NCBI GenBank assembly: GCA_012064415.1
Contig: SSNU01000295.1
Span: 62,001 to 126,000 of the forward strand
Direction: 5' to 3'
Length of the DNA stretch: 64,000 nucleotides
Source of the DNA: Gyrodactylus bullatarudis
Taxonomy: Eukaryota; Platyhelminthes; Monogenea; Gyrodactylidea; Gyrodactylidae
The notes beneath the pieces were generated by a model that saw only the letters and a list, made by a program, of their open reading frames with translations, ran no database searches and was not told the origin of the DNA. Positions within the stretch are counted from its first letter, which is position 1, and every line of letters starts with the position of its first letter. The translations under genes were made by a program, and so were the position numbers. Below are positions 37,898-48,500 of this stretch, piece after piece.

Positions 37898-38467
37898 ATG
37901 GGGCTAACTATATCGTCTCTATTCAACAGCTTCTTTTTCCAAAACCAACAATTCAGAATATTAATGGGTACGTTTTCTCTCTTTTATACTCTAGTTGGTC
38001 TTGACGCTGCTGGTAAAACAACAATTTTATACCAACTAAAACTCGGAGATGTTGTTACTACAATCCCAACAATTGGTTTTAATGTCGAAACTGTCCAATA
38101 TGAAAGTATTACATTCAATGTATGGGACGTTGGTGGACAAGACAAAATTAGACAACTTTGGAGACATTACTACGATAATACTCAAGGCGTTATTTTTGTT
38201 GTCGATTCAAATGACAAGGAAAGATTATCTGAAGCCAGAAATGAAATTATCAGTCTATCTAAAGAAGAAGCTCTCAAAGATTCCATATTCCTTATTCTGG
38301 CCAATAAAAACGATTTACCAGATGCTCTAAAGGCTAGTGAGGTAGCTGCAGGTCTTGATTTGAACCAAATAAATCAAACATGGCATATTCAATCTTGTTC
38401 AGCCACTAAGAATGAGGGAATATTCCAGGGTCTCGATTGGCTATCTAAAAACCTTCAAAAAAAATAA
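37898..38467 (+). CDS. ARF: ADP-ribosylation factor, class II (ARF4/5)-like small GTPase
   Basis: CDS is 37898-37967 joined to 37995-38467, removing a 27-nt GT-AG intron that happens to be in frame and open. The spliced protein is 180 residues, the normal Arf length, and restores [14 protein letters not shown]. Arf GTPases recruit coats and lipid enzymes to Golgi and endosomal membranes. Visible marks: Gly2 for N-myristoylation in MGLTISSLF (the ARF4/5 N-terminus), P-loop GLDAAGKT 25-32, switch [12 protein letters not shown] 48-57, WDVGGQ 67-72 with catalytic Gln72, NKND 127-130 and SAT 159-161. Departures from usual Arfs: Q37 for Lys after TTILY, Q77 for Pro in KIRPLW, N129 for Gln in NKQD and S159 for Cys. 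It is divergent to MON2. AATAAA at 38571 is a likely polyadenylation signal. Confidence 0.96.
   Translation: MGLTISSLFNSFFFQNQQFRILMGTFSLFYTLVGLDAAGKTTILYQLKLGDVVTTIPTIGFNVETVQYESITFNVWDVGGQDKIRQLWRHYYDNTQGVIFVVDSNDKERLSEARNEIISLSKEEALKDSIFLILANKNDLPDALKASEVAAGLDLNQINQTWHIQSCSATKNEGIFQGLDWLSKNLQKK
37968..37994 (+). other. 27-nt spliceosomal intron in ARF
   Basis: Bounded by GTACGT and CTCTAG. Its removal restores the invariant [12 protein letters not shown], while retention would insert nine codons in front of the P-loop. Confidence 0.93.
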
Positions 38468-38570
38468 TTGGAAAAATTATTTAAAAATTTTGTCTTTCTC
38501 CTTAAAATTGTATATTTTATAATAACTAATGAGTTCTGTGTGTATATGAAAAAACTTTGATTTGTTTTTT

Positions 38571-38576
38571 AATAAA
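38571..38576 (+). terminator. ARF polyadenylation signal AATAAA
   Basis: A canonical hexamer about 100 nt after the ARF stop codon. Confidence 0.6.
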
Positions 38577-39116
38577 ATATACACTCTAATATGGTTTCTT
38601 CATAATACTGACTCTTTGATCCTTCTTCAATGAGGAATCGCCTGACTAAATCATTGAGTTAGAATAACCAAGGTTACTATAGTTTAGAATGATTAAACAT
38701 AAAATTTCAACACCAGAGCTAGAGAGGATATCGATTAACCAAAAATAGGACTGTCACATGATTCAATTACTTGAAGCTACTTTCTAGTAGATAGAAAAAA
38801 AATAAAATGAATCTTGTGATAAATATTTTTTTATTTTTGTGAAGTAAATAATTGTTTCTTTCGTCAGATAATCCGATATCTAATTTTTTTTCGAGAAAAA
38901 TTTTGCATAATCATATATATTTTTTGTTCATTTTAAAAAGTATACATAAATGTTCTTTTACTTACGAATTTCAATCAATCAATGGATGATGATAAATTCG
39001 ATAAATCAAGATGAAAGAGTACAAGTCATAATAAATAAGTATAATAACAAGATTTTTAATTAAATAAATCTTTTTTTTCCAATTTGATCGATGATCGTTA
39101 ATATTGAGAAAAAACT

Positions 39117-39122
39117 TTTATT
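39117..39122 (-). terminator. PIP4K polyadenylation signal candidate AATAAA
   Basis: A minus-strand AATAAA about 160 nt beyond the PIP4K stop codon. The gap between the two convergent 3' ends (about 38600-39100) has no gene. Confidence 0.45.
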
Positions 39123-39280
39123 CCTGTATTAATTGTAAAAAGGATGGGTTGAAGATTTGGGCCAAATTGCGAGGAAGGATGAATGCTGTCTTTTTGCATA
39201 ATACGATTTGTAAATATATCATCATATTTAATATTTACCAAAGTTTGCATAAGTAATAGATAGAAATGAGTCAAGAGAAG

Positions 39281-39546
39281 TTATTCGATTCGAGTTGAAA
39301 TAAAATCATACAATCGTTTACCATAGGCATCAGGACCTATTGTACGATTCGATTGTTCATGACCAATCTTGACAGTTTGAAAGGTCTTCTTACGCATTCC
39401 ATATCTGGTTAGGATGTCGATGAGGCCGATAAAGTAAACACAGTTCTTTTCTTTCCTACTAGTGATGCCATAAAATTCAAAGTCTGTCATTAGTTTGCCG
39501 TTGTACTGCTGGCGCAATCTTGGACTATCTGGAGGCGTCAAGTTAC
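39281..39546 (-). CDS. PIP4K2: PIP4K last exon
   Basis: TTCATTCAG acceptor, then TPPDSPRLRQQYNG, FEFYGITSRKEKNCVYFIGL, IDILTRYGMRKKTFQTVK and GPDAYGKRLYDFISTRIE before the stop codon. TPPDSP, the GLIDILTRY helix and the C-terminal Y..R..DFI are the type II kinase C-terminus. Confidence 0.95.
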
Positions 39547-42500
39547 CTGAATGAATGAAAATATTAGAATTTTATTGTAATATTTGGTCGAAGAATGGCG
39601 TAAAAAGTCTTTTCTTTTGAAGAAATAGGTTTTCATCAATGGATTCTAGGAGAATCGAAATGAAATTTTGAATCGATTTTATCTAGAATTTTTACATTCT
39701 TGTGTTGTGAAATATAGTTTAAATAATAACTCTATAATATTAGATTCAACTCATAATTGAAATCGAGTTTTTCATTAAAAAATTACAGTTATATGCAGTA
39801 AGTTTTTTCCTAAAGATTTTGTTCGATCTTTTTTCAATGAATGAGATTCACAATGGATCAAAACGATTCTTCTAGTTACTGAGGTTTGAAAGAGATGAAA
39901 AATTCAAAAGACTTTTTAACCATAGCATTACATTTGAAATTCAAACTAAATGATGATATTCAATGGAATATTTTGATTCTCTAACGCCCGTTAATCAGTG
40001 TACTTTGACCAATCAAAAGTTAAAAGAGGAGCTTTGTTGACAGTTTGTCAAGGGAAAAATTACAATTTTTCGATGAAAATGGTTAGTAAACAGAATAATT
40101 TTTAGAAATCTTTTTATGATAATAATTGGTCGAAGGTAAGATTAACCTAAACGTTAAGGGATATTAGAGCAAAATTAATTTGACGTGCACTGAAAAATAT
40201 TCTATTGCATTATAAATAACAGAAAAATGACTGCATATGATCAACAAACTAAAGAGTAAAAATAAACAAAAGCGATCACAGAAAATCCCATTCAAATTTC
40301 AGCTTGCAAAATAATTTAGATTTCCAGAAGTCAAGTTAGATCAAAAGATTGTGCAAATTAAAAGAAAATCTTGCCAATATTGAACTGCTCAATCTGTATT
40401 AGAGAACAAAACAGTTTATAGATGCGATTACCATCCACACTTAAATAAAAAAATTCCAGCTAATCTTCCCAAAGTCTTACTGAGTATCTTTTAATTCCTT
40501 ATAGCTGCACTAAAGACGTTAAAACTACTTATAGAACATGAATAAATATTGTTTCACAAATCGTTTATGCAAAATACTGGATCTAGACTTCACAAATTTG
40601 CTGAATTTTTGACATGTTGTTGAGAGAAGTCACTCAAAGAAAAAAGTAGGAGTAAATCTTTAACGGCCAGCGGCGGATGTTGAAAAATAGTACCATAAAA
40701 ATTAGCAGGAAAAACTGAAGAACATGTCAAAGATTCAGCAAATTTTTAATTTTTTTGCTTCACCTTGTTATTAAAAAAATGAATAAAAAATATTGTGAGT
40801 AGACTATGAAACTCTTGTTTTACCAGGTTGACTAGATGAAATAGAGTTTGATCACATGTGAATAAATTAGCATTTTATTGTGTAATGATTAGAAAATAAA
40901 CATTATCATTAGAACGTAATAAATGAATAGTATTGGGAACAAAGAATAGTTCTTTTATTCTTAGAAATACTAAAGAGATTTAAAGTTCTAAACAATTTAA
41001 AAAACGGTAACTATTTTTGATGTTTTCAAGATTGAACTGATTTTGACTGATTTCTTAAACATTTATAGCTATCGTATCAATAAAAAAGACACATGATTAT
41101 ATAAAACTAAAGTAAGGCTAGATTTGATAAGCAAATTGAATGGTTTTCCTTGAATTTTAATATTGATCTGTATTTAGAGTAAATAAACTTGGTCCAAAAT
41201 TGACTGTCCTACTACATAGTTTTAACATTGATCAGAAATAGAATTCCTATAAAACCTATTGAAACTAAAATCATTATTGTGCAAGATTCTCAAATTTTTA
41301 AACAAGTGTGAATTGTTGCTTTTCTTATTCTTGGTTATAATCATTATTACTCATCAGAAGAGCCTCAAATCAAGTATCAAACTGATTATCTGGAACATCT
41401 ATTCTAACCTTTGAAAAACGTTTAAAAATTTTCTTTCAGGGTTCAAAATTATAAGGTCTCAAGATGTATTATTTTGAAGATAAGGTATTAAAATTATTGC
41501 AATTATCAAGGTATTGTAATAGGGTCATTTCACAGGACTCAATCCACATCTTTTCAGGTAGAGAGATGATTTTCATTTTTTAACAAATTGCTCACCACGA
41601 AAATAAATTCAAAATTAATAATTTCGAAATTTCCTCGATGTTTTAGTTCGATTGATTTTTCATATTTTTATTCAGTTTACTTGTAAGTAGTTTATGAAGT
41701 TTTTTTAGATCTTTAAAACCAACTTTTTCAAGGTTACTCTCGAAGATTATTCGAAATATTCCAAAATTAGCCTTGAAGAGGAAATAATCCCTAAAAACAG
41801 CCAATAGGTTCTATGAAAGAACTTCTATCTCAATAAAGTGTCACTATGAAATTAAATTACTGTAATTATAGTGGAGCAGAGAGGCTTCAAAGTATTTCGA
41901 TCTGTGTAACAGAAGATTGAGAGGCTTTTTTCTCGATCAGAAAAAATGATTAGATTTTCGGTAAATCCAAGTAAATAATAATAACTTTGAAGAGGATGAG
42001 AATCAGAATAATTTGGGAAATATACAGCTATTCTTGATGAATTATGATTTTTGAAATCCGAATCAAAAGATACAATTGTACCGAATAACTGAAATTTCGA
42101 GTTGGTAATCCTTTTACCTTGAAGATCTTAAAGATAAAATCATGACATTTCAAGGAGTCATAATAACATTTTTAAAATCCTATTCGAGGGACTATTCAGC
42201 AATTGGCATAAAAGCATAGAACAATTAACTTGTGATAATGATGTAGTCTAGTCTGTAATTAAGAAATTGACCTTTGGTTTATGAATAAAAATCAATGCAA
42301 TACAGACAAGTTTATTATTCTAAATCACCCGTATAATAAAGCAAACGATCATAATTATTATAAAGCTAATTAATAAGAAGATGGGAGTTTATGCTTTTTA
42401 CAAAATTATGAATTTTTTCATCAAGAAATCGAATTTGATCAAGATATTTTGGAATCTTGATCGTAGGTTCCACTTTCAGGATCTGAAGAAAAAAAATTTG

Positions 42501-45500
42501 AAAAAAAAAATTTTAGGAATAAGCACAAGGTAGAAATTACATTGTTTTTAGACATTAAACCTACTAGCTAAGTGTAACCAGTGACCACACTTAGCTAGTA
42601 GGTTTAATGTATAAATTTTAGGAAAGTTATGGCATATTTCAAATCTAGCGATGGCGCTGAATTCCCATTTTTTTGAACTTTGAGTTGATAAATTTTGTTG
42701 ATTTAAAAGTGAGAGAATGATCAAAAGTTGATTTTTAAGATCATGATTAGTCAAAGAAATCAAATATGCTAATTCAGATTTTGAGAATCCGTCCATCTTC
42801 GTGTGAAAATCGAATTTTGATTTTTTGAACATTTTCACTGCTTGAAAATCGATGAAATTTTGATGATTCAAGATGCCTGGAGATTGGCGAGTCCATTGAA
42901 ATTTACATGGTCATAATCGGTTTCTTTGACTAATCGGGATCCTAAAAATCAACTTTTGATCACTCTCTGACTTTTAAATAAACAAAAATTATCAACTCAA
43001 AGTTCAAAAAATGGGAATCCGGCGCCATCGCTAGATTTGAAATATGCCAAAACTTTCCTAAAATTTGTTTTTTTTCAAATTTTTTTTCTTCAGATCCTGA
43101 AAGTGGAACCTACGATCAAGATTCCAAAATATCTTGATCAAATTCGATTTCTTGATGAAAAAATTCATAATTTTGTAAAAAGCATAAATTCCCATCTTCA
43201 TATTAATTAGGTGTACTTGTGGTAGATAAAAACAGCCTAAAATTCCAGAAATATTTGTTATTGTGCTCTTTTGACAACTCAAATAAGTTTAAATGAACTA
43301 AATTAGTTGTAATTAACGTGAAATTTTGTTATTAAACTAAAGCTAGTTGATATGAAGATGACAGTTCATGGTCTAGATTTTAAAGTACAGCTTAATCTTA
43401 AAAGGGAAAAATTTTTAATTTCGCGTTGGTGCCTACTTTTTTGTTATAGATATTTTTTATCATAACCCTTTCAGGTCCATGGCCCATATGTTGGCCCAAA
43501 TATTAAACCTGAAAATTTTTGTAGAAATAAAGATCCTATAAATAAAAAATACACACTATTCATCAATCTTCCCGAAAAATGTTGGACCAAAAGTTATTTT
43601 ATTAGAATTGATTAAATTCATCTTATTAATTGAAAAAAACCTAAAATTACTCGTGCGGTCGCTTGAAAGTAGATAGGGAAAATGTATTGAAAAGTGTCGA
43701 AAATTTTTTAAAAAGGTTTTTAGATGATTTAAGGTTTTATTATTCATCTATAATTCATTCTGATTCCGAATATGTATTTATATTCGATATATGAACTCAT
43801 TAAATAGACTCGGACCTGAAAGGGTTAATGTTCAAGCTGTGTTTTACAAAATCTGGACGTAAGAAAACTTTTAATCCTGGATGAAGAATTGCAATATATT
43901 CTAAGAACATAAGTTTCCGTCTTCATGTCAACTAGTTTTATGTAATGATGGGATAATGTTTAAAATTGAAATGATGTCTTGATTGATAGTGCAATTTAAA
44001 CATAGGAGTATTTCATTGAGAATATTATACAGTATATGAAATACTTATTTGTTCAAGAACTTTATATTGAATGAATTGAATAATCTCCATCCATGTCAAT
44101 ATTCATGTTTGGGCTAGAATAATTTGAACTGCTAGCTTGATCTAAAGAAATTGATTTTTGAATCAAAATGAAGTTGAGATATATTTTGGCAAATCAAATA
44201 TAATTTATTACAACTTAGAATCTTATTACTAGCCAAGCTGAGTTGAGGGACCTAAATTTTTCAATGTTTTGACATACATTGAGATCGCGTCTACTATTCT
44301 ATAGTCATAAGATGGATCTCAGACCAGAATAACAGTTCAAACCATTCTAGCTGTAAAAAATTATTTTGTGTAGGTGAAATGGCATATAAACTCCGTTATA
44401 TAGGAAGGAGACGTAAATATGACTCGATATTGTGATTGGATGATGTTATATAATTTAACCTTCTCACAGAGAAAGGGACCTCTTCGCACCAGGATTTTGT
44501 TTCTACGATAGAGTAATTCTGAATGAAAAAATAAGTGTTAAATCAATTTTAAATTTCGGTACGAGAATATTGAAGGTTGATCGTATTAACAGAGGGACAC
44601 CTCTTCTGAAAGCTTCTCCATTTAAGATGTTTTTAAAACAAATCACATTTGAGTAAAATGGTGTATTAATCAATGCAAAGACAATGGGGAGAGTGGAATT
44701 TCTTTACACAGATGAAAGAAATAGTTTTTTAACAAGTCATTTCCAGTCAATCACGCGTTCTAAGCAACCTCAGAATGTGAATAAATATGGCTAGGAGAGA
44801 CAGATGGGTTGCAGCACATAAACATGCGACTTTCATGCATTTCCACAGGAGAAATAGTAAACTTTTAGTAATGATTAAAAATGTCTTTTACTACTTTTCT
44901 ATGGAAATAATTTGAAAGAAAGGAGAAGAAACTCTGTCATTCCAAAAATAAAGAAAATGTGAAAAAATAAATAGGAGCCAACCGGTTGATTTGAAAATAG
45001 CGAATAAAAAAATCAAACTCATTTCAAGAGAGACCCATCTGGCTGAGTAGTGAGAAATGAAAATCTTACATTTAAGACTAGCAGTGGTAGTGTTGTTACT
45101 AATAATGATGGGATTATTGCTAATTTGGTTTGTTGTGGGATGATTTGACTTTACTGAAAGAGAAAATGGTATGAAATTTATTTAAATTTATTCAATTTTA
45201 GATCATAGTTGTTGTTTTGAGGAAATAAGTAATGTAATTTTGGCAGAAAAAAAATAGTGTTTGAGTAAAGCTAATAATAAAAACTAGGAGAGAGGGTGGA
45301 AAAAAGGATTTACATTTATTTATCAAGATGAAGTTGTATGGAGATTTGTATCTTTTAGAATCTAGAAATGAAATTGTTCAATAAATTCCTGAAAATTCTT
45401 AAATTTTGACTACAGTATAGCAAAACAAATGTAACACTATTATTTAGTAGGGTAATACAAAATTTTATTTTCCATATTCACCTAGTTTATAAGAAGATAT

Positions 45501-48500
45501 GAATTTGTGATATTTTTTCCTCAAGAAATCGAATTTGATAAAGACTTTTTGGAACCTAGATCATGAAGCCCACTTTCATAACATGATGAAAAAATCAATT
45601 TATAAGATTTCAAATCTCGAGTTAGCGCCAAATTTCAATTCTTGGAGTTGAATTTAAGGATCCCGAAGACAAAGAAACCAAACATTTTGAATCAGATTTT
45701 TGAGAATCGCCCTATCATCGTTTTGATTTTTTTGATCATTTTCCCTACTGGATATCGATTCCTGGAAAATGACGATTTCAATAAACTTTAATCGTGATAA
45801 AAGTTTTTCTTGTCTTATGGTTATCCTTAAAATCAATATTTGGTGTCTCTCTTTCACTTTAAAATCAACTAAAAAATTTATCAGATGACGACATAGGACA
45901 AAACAAGATAACCAAATATTTTTCCCAAGTGTAACATTTTAATTTTTTTCATGAAACCACACTTTACTATCTCAGATCTTATATAGTGAATCAAAGTGAA
46001 AAATTTTTACGTGCTGATGAGCGGAAATCCCATTTTCCCTTAAATCATTAAAATTCGCTTATTTTCCAAGCAATAATTTTTTGAAGACTTAATTTTTACT
46101 ATTAACCCTCTTTTTAAATAAAATTTTGCAAAAATCTCAAAATTGTCATTTCTAGTAGATAAATTCATTGAAAGAAATTTTTTCTTTGTCATTTTTAATT
46201 GTATAAACTCAAAAAAAACTCGAAAACATATGGTGAAGCCAATTAATATGTAGATGGAAATTTACAAGATACTCAATAATTTTCAACGAACAGGTATATA
46301 AATACTGTATTTCTGGATCTGAAATTAAGACTATTTTTCGAATTTCAACTTTAACAAACTATAAGCTCAAACATTTTCTCGTCACATTCAAAGATTTGAC
46401 TTGAATGACAACTGATATTCGGGATCAAATTTTTGAAAAAAACATTCGAATATGATAATTTTCATTTTCTACAAGTAAAATGAGCATGAAAAAGTTTTTT
46501 TGGTTTTGATTCGATTGGAAAAGTTTAGATGAGACCAGACGGAATAAGAGAGATAATCGTTAAAGAAAATAAATAAATAGTACGGCACTTATACTTACAA
46601 AGATTGACTAGAAATATTCCGTTCTAGGTGCTTAGGTAATATATCCCACACGAACGTCTTATTTGATAATGGATTAGCACATGTCGCTGAATATTACAGC
46701 TTACTAATTACTAATTAGTAATTAGTAATAATAATGGATCCCACCGAGACTGGTACGAAAGAAACTCACAAAGCATTTATTAATAATCTAAGTATACATA
46801 AATGGTAGACATATACGCGCGTTTCGTCCTCTTTTGGACTCGTCAGTATGCCACGACCTGGGATTTGAACCTAGGACCTCTCGCACTGTAGTATTCGTTC
46901 TTTCCATTAAAATTTACCTATGAGTTAAGAATCAGATAACAGTCGATCAGAGGAAGAAAACAAGTTGGAAGCATTCATCATTTCCTCACAGAATAAAGAA
47001 TGAACGAAATAAGGAGAATTTTTCTCTTTTCATGTCTAAATAATTCATAAAAACTATACATATCTATTCCATTCAGGGATAGATTTTATGTGATTTCCAC
47101 TCATACATCCTGATGAGAGAGAATCTGAATAATAAATATACTCTTGAATAAATGTTTCAAAATTATTTCAAAAAAATCCATTCAAATTATCAAAGAGGAG
47201 AGGGAAGAACAAAAATCACTTAATTTTCTTTGAAATTCACAAAAATTAGTTGAAAATAATGTTGAGTATGCCTTCGATTATTCGAAAGAATTGAAGTTCT
47301 TAGATGATGCGAGGCAAGAAGCCCTATTAATTTCCACATTGAATATACAATGGGAACTATATATCTTTTACAGACGAGGATTTATTCCAAAGATGACCCC
47401 AAACTTCCTTTCAAACTTGTGTCTTGTACAACATTGGGATGTGTTATCAAGAAGAAGAAAATCTTGCAGATATATTTAATCCTTTTCAAAAATAAGTAAT
47501 GGAGTAGAATAAGTGTAGAAATATTTTCCCTGCCCTAAAATTTTTCCAAGTCCAAAAAAGTAGGTCTTGTGTACCTATTAGTATGTCAGTTACACATTCC
47601 TTTTCTATCTCTCTTTGTTTGATGATGTAAGCCCCTTATTATTAACCCTAAGAAATTAATAAAAATAGCATTTTCAAATCTAAATATCTTTGGTTAGAAG
47701 AAAGATATTTGAACATTTCAAAATGCTATCAGTATTAGAAAATTACGCTCTTTAAGATGATCTAAGTTTCAGAATTATGTGTTGAATATTAAGCGAGATA
47801 GAATATGATCAAATCACCTGCTATAATTTTGATTTACTCGAGTGAAAAGTTTCACATTTCTTTATTAAAAACAAAAGTTACATAGTTATTTGATCCTGGT
47901 AACAAGTGTTCCCCTTAAGCTCATTTCCTTTCAGAAACAAATTATATATTTCTTCGCTTATTATTCAACACATAATTTTGAAACTTAGATCATCTTAAAG
48001 AGCGTAATTTTCTAATACTGATAGCATTTTGAAATGTTCAAATATCTTTCTTCTAACCAAAGATATTTAGATTTGAAAATGCTATTTTTATTAATTTCTT
48101 AAGGTTAATAATAAGGGGCTTACATCATCAAACAAAGAGAGATAGAGAAGGAATGTGTGACTGACATACTAATAGGTACGCAAGACCTACCTTTTTGGAC
48201 TTGGAAAAATTTTAGGGCAGGGAAAATATTTCTACACTTATTCTACTCCATTAACCAAAAATATATTGAGCAGTTTCGTTCCAATGATGGCATAAATATG
48301 TATAATCAAAAATGAAATCCGGATATCATTTAGAATGGATTAAAAGACTAAAGAAATTAAATCGGAATTCTCTATGTAGCCGACACAAGTTCTAGAAACA
48401 GTTGAAGTCGGAAGTTGAAGCTTGATAATGCAGTATTTGGATATGGGGAAAAAAGAAACTCATCAGTATTCAAGAACTAGAGGAAAGGTTCTACGGTATC

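Larger units (their letters stand above)
39547..45069 (-). other. 5.5-kb PIP4K intron with foldback elements
   Basis: It holds foldback copies at 42363-43213 and 43340-43938, the latter with a nested piggyBac-type element. A loose inverted repeat (AAATTTGCTGAATTTTTGAC near 40588 against GTCAAAGATTCAGCAAATTT near 40726) lies further left. Stretches 39600-40580, 40750-42350 and 43950-45060 show no gene. Confidence 0.75.

Noticed and set aside
42548..42871. 107-codon minus-strand open frame
   Set aside because: It lies wholly in the arms of a foldback element. The frame at 61360-61692 comes from the same repeat; neither shows a protein domain.
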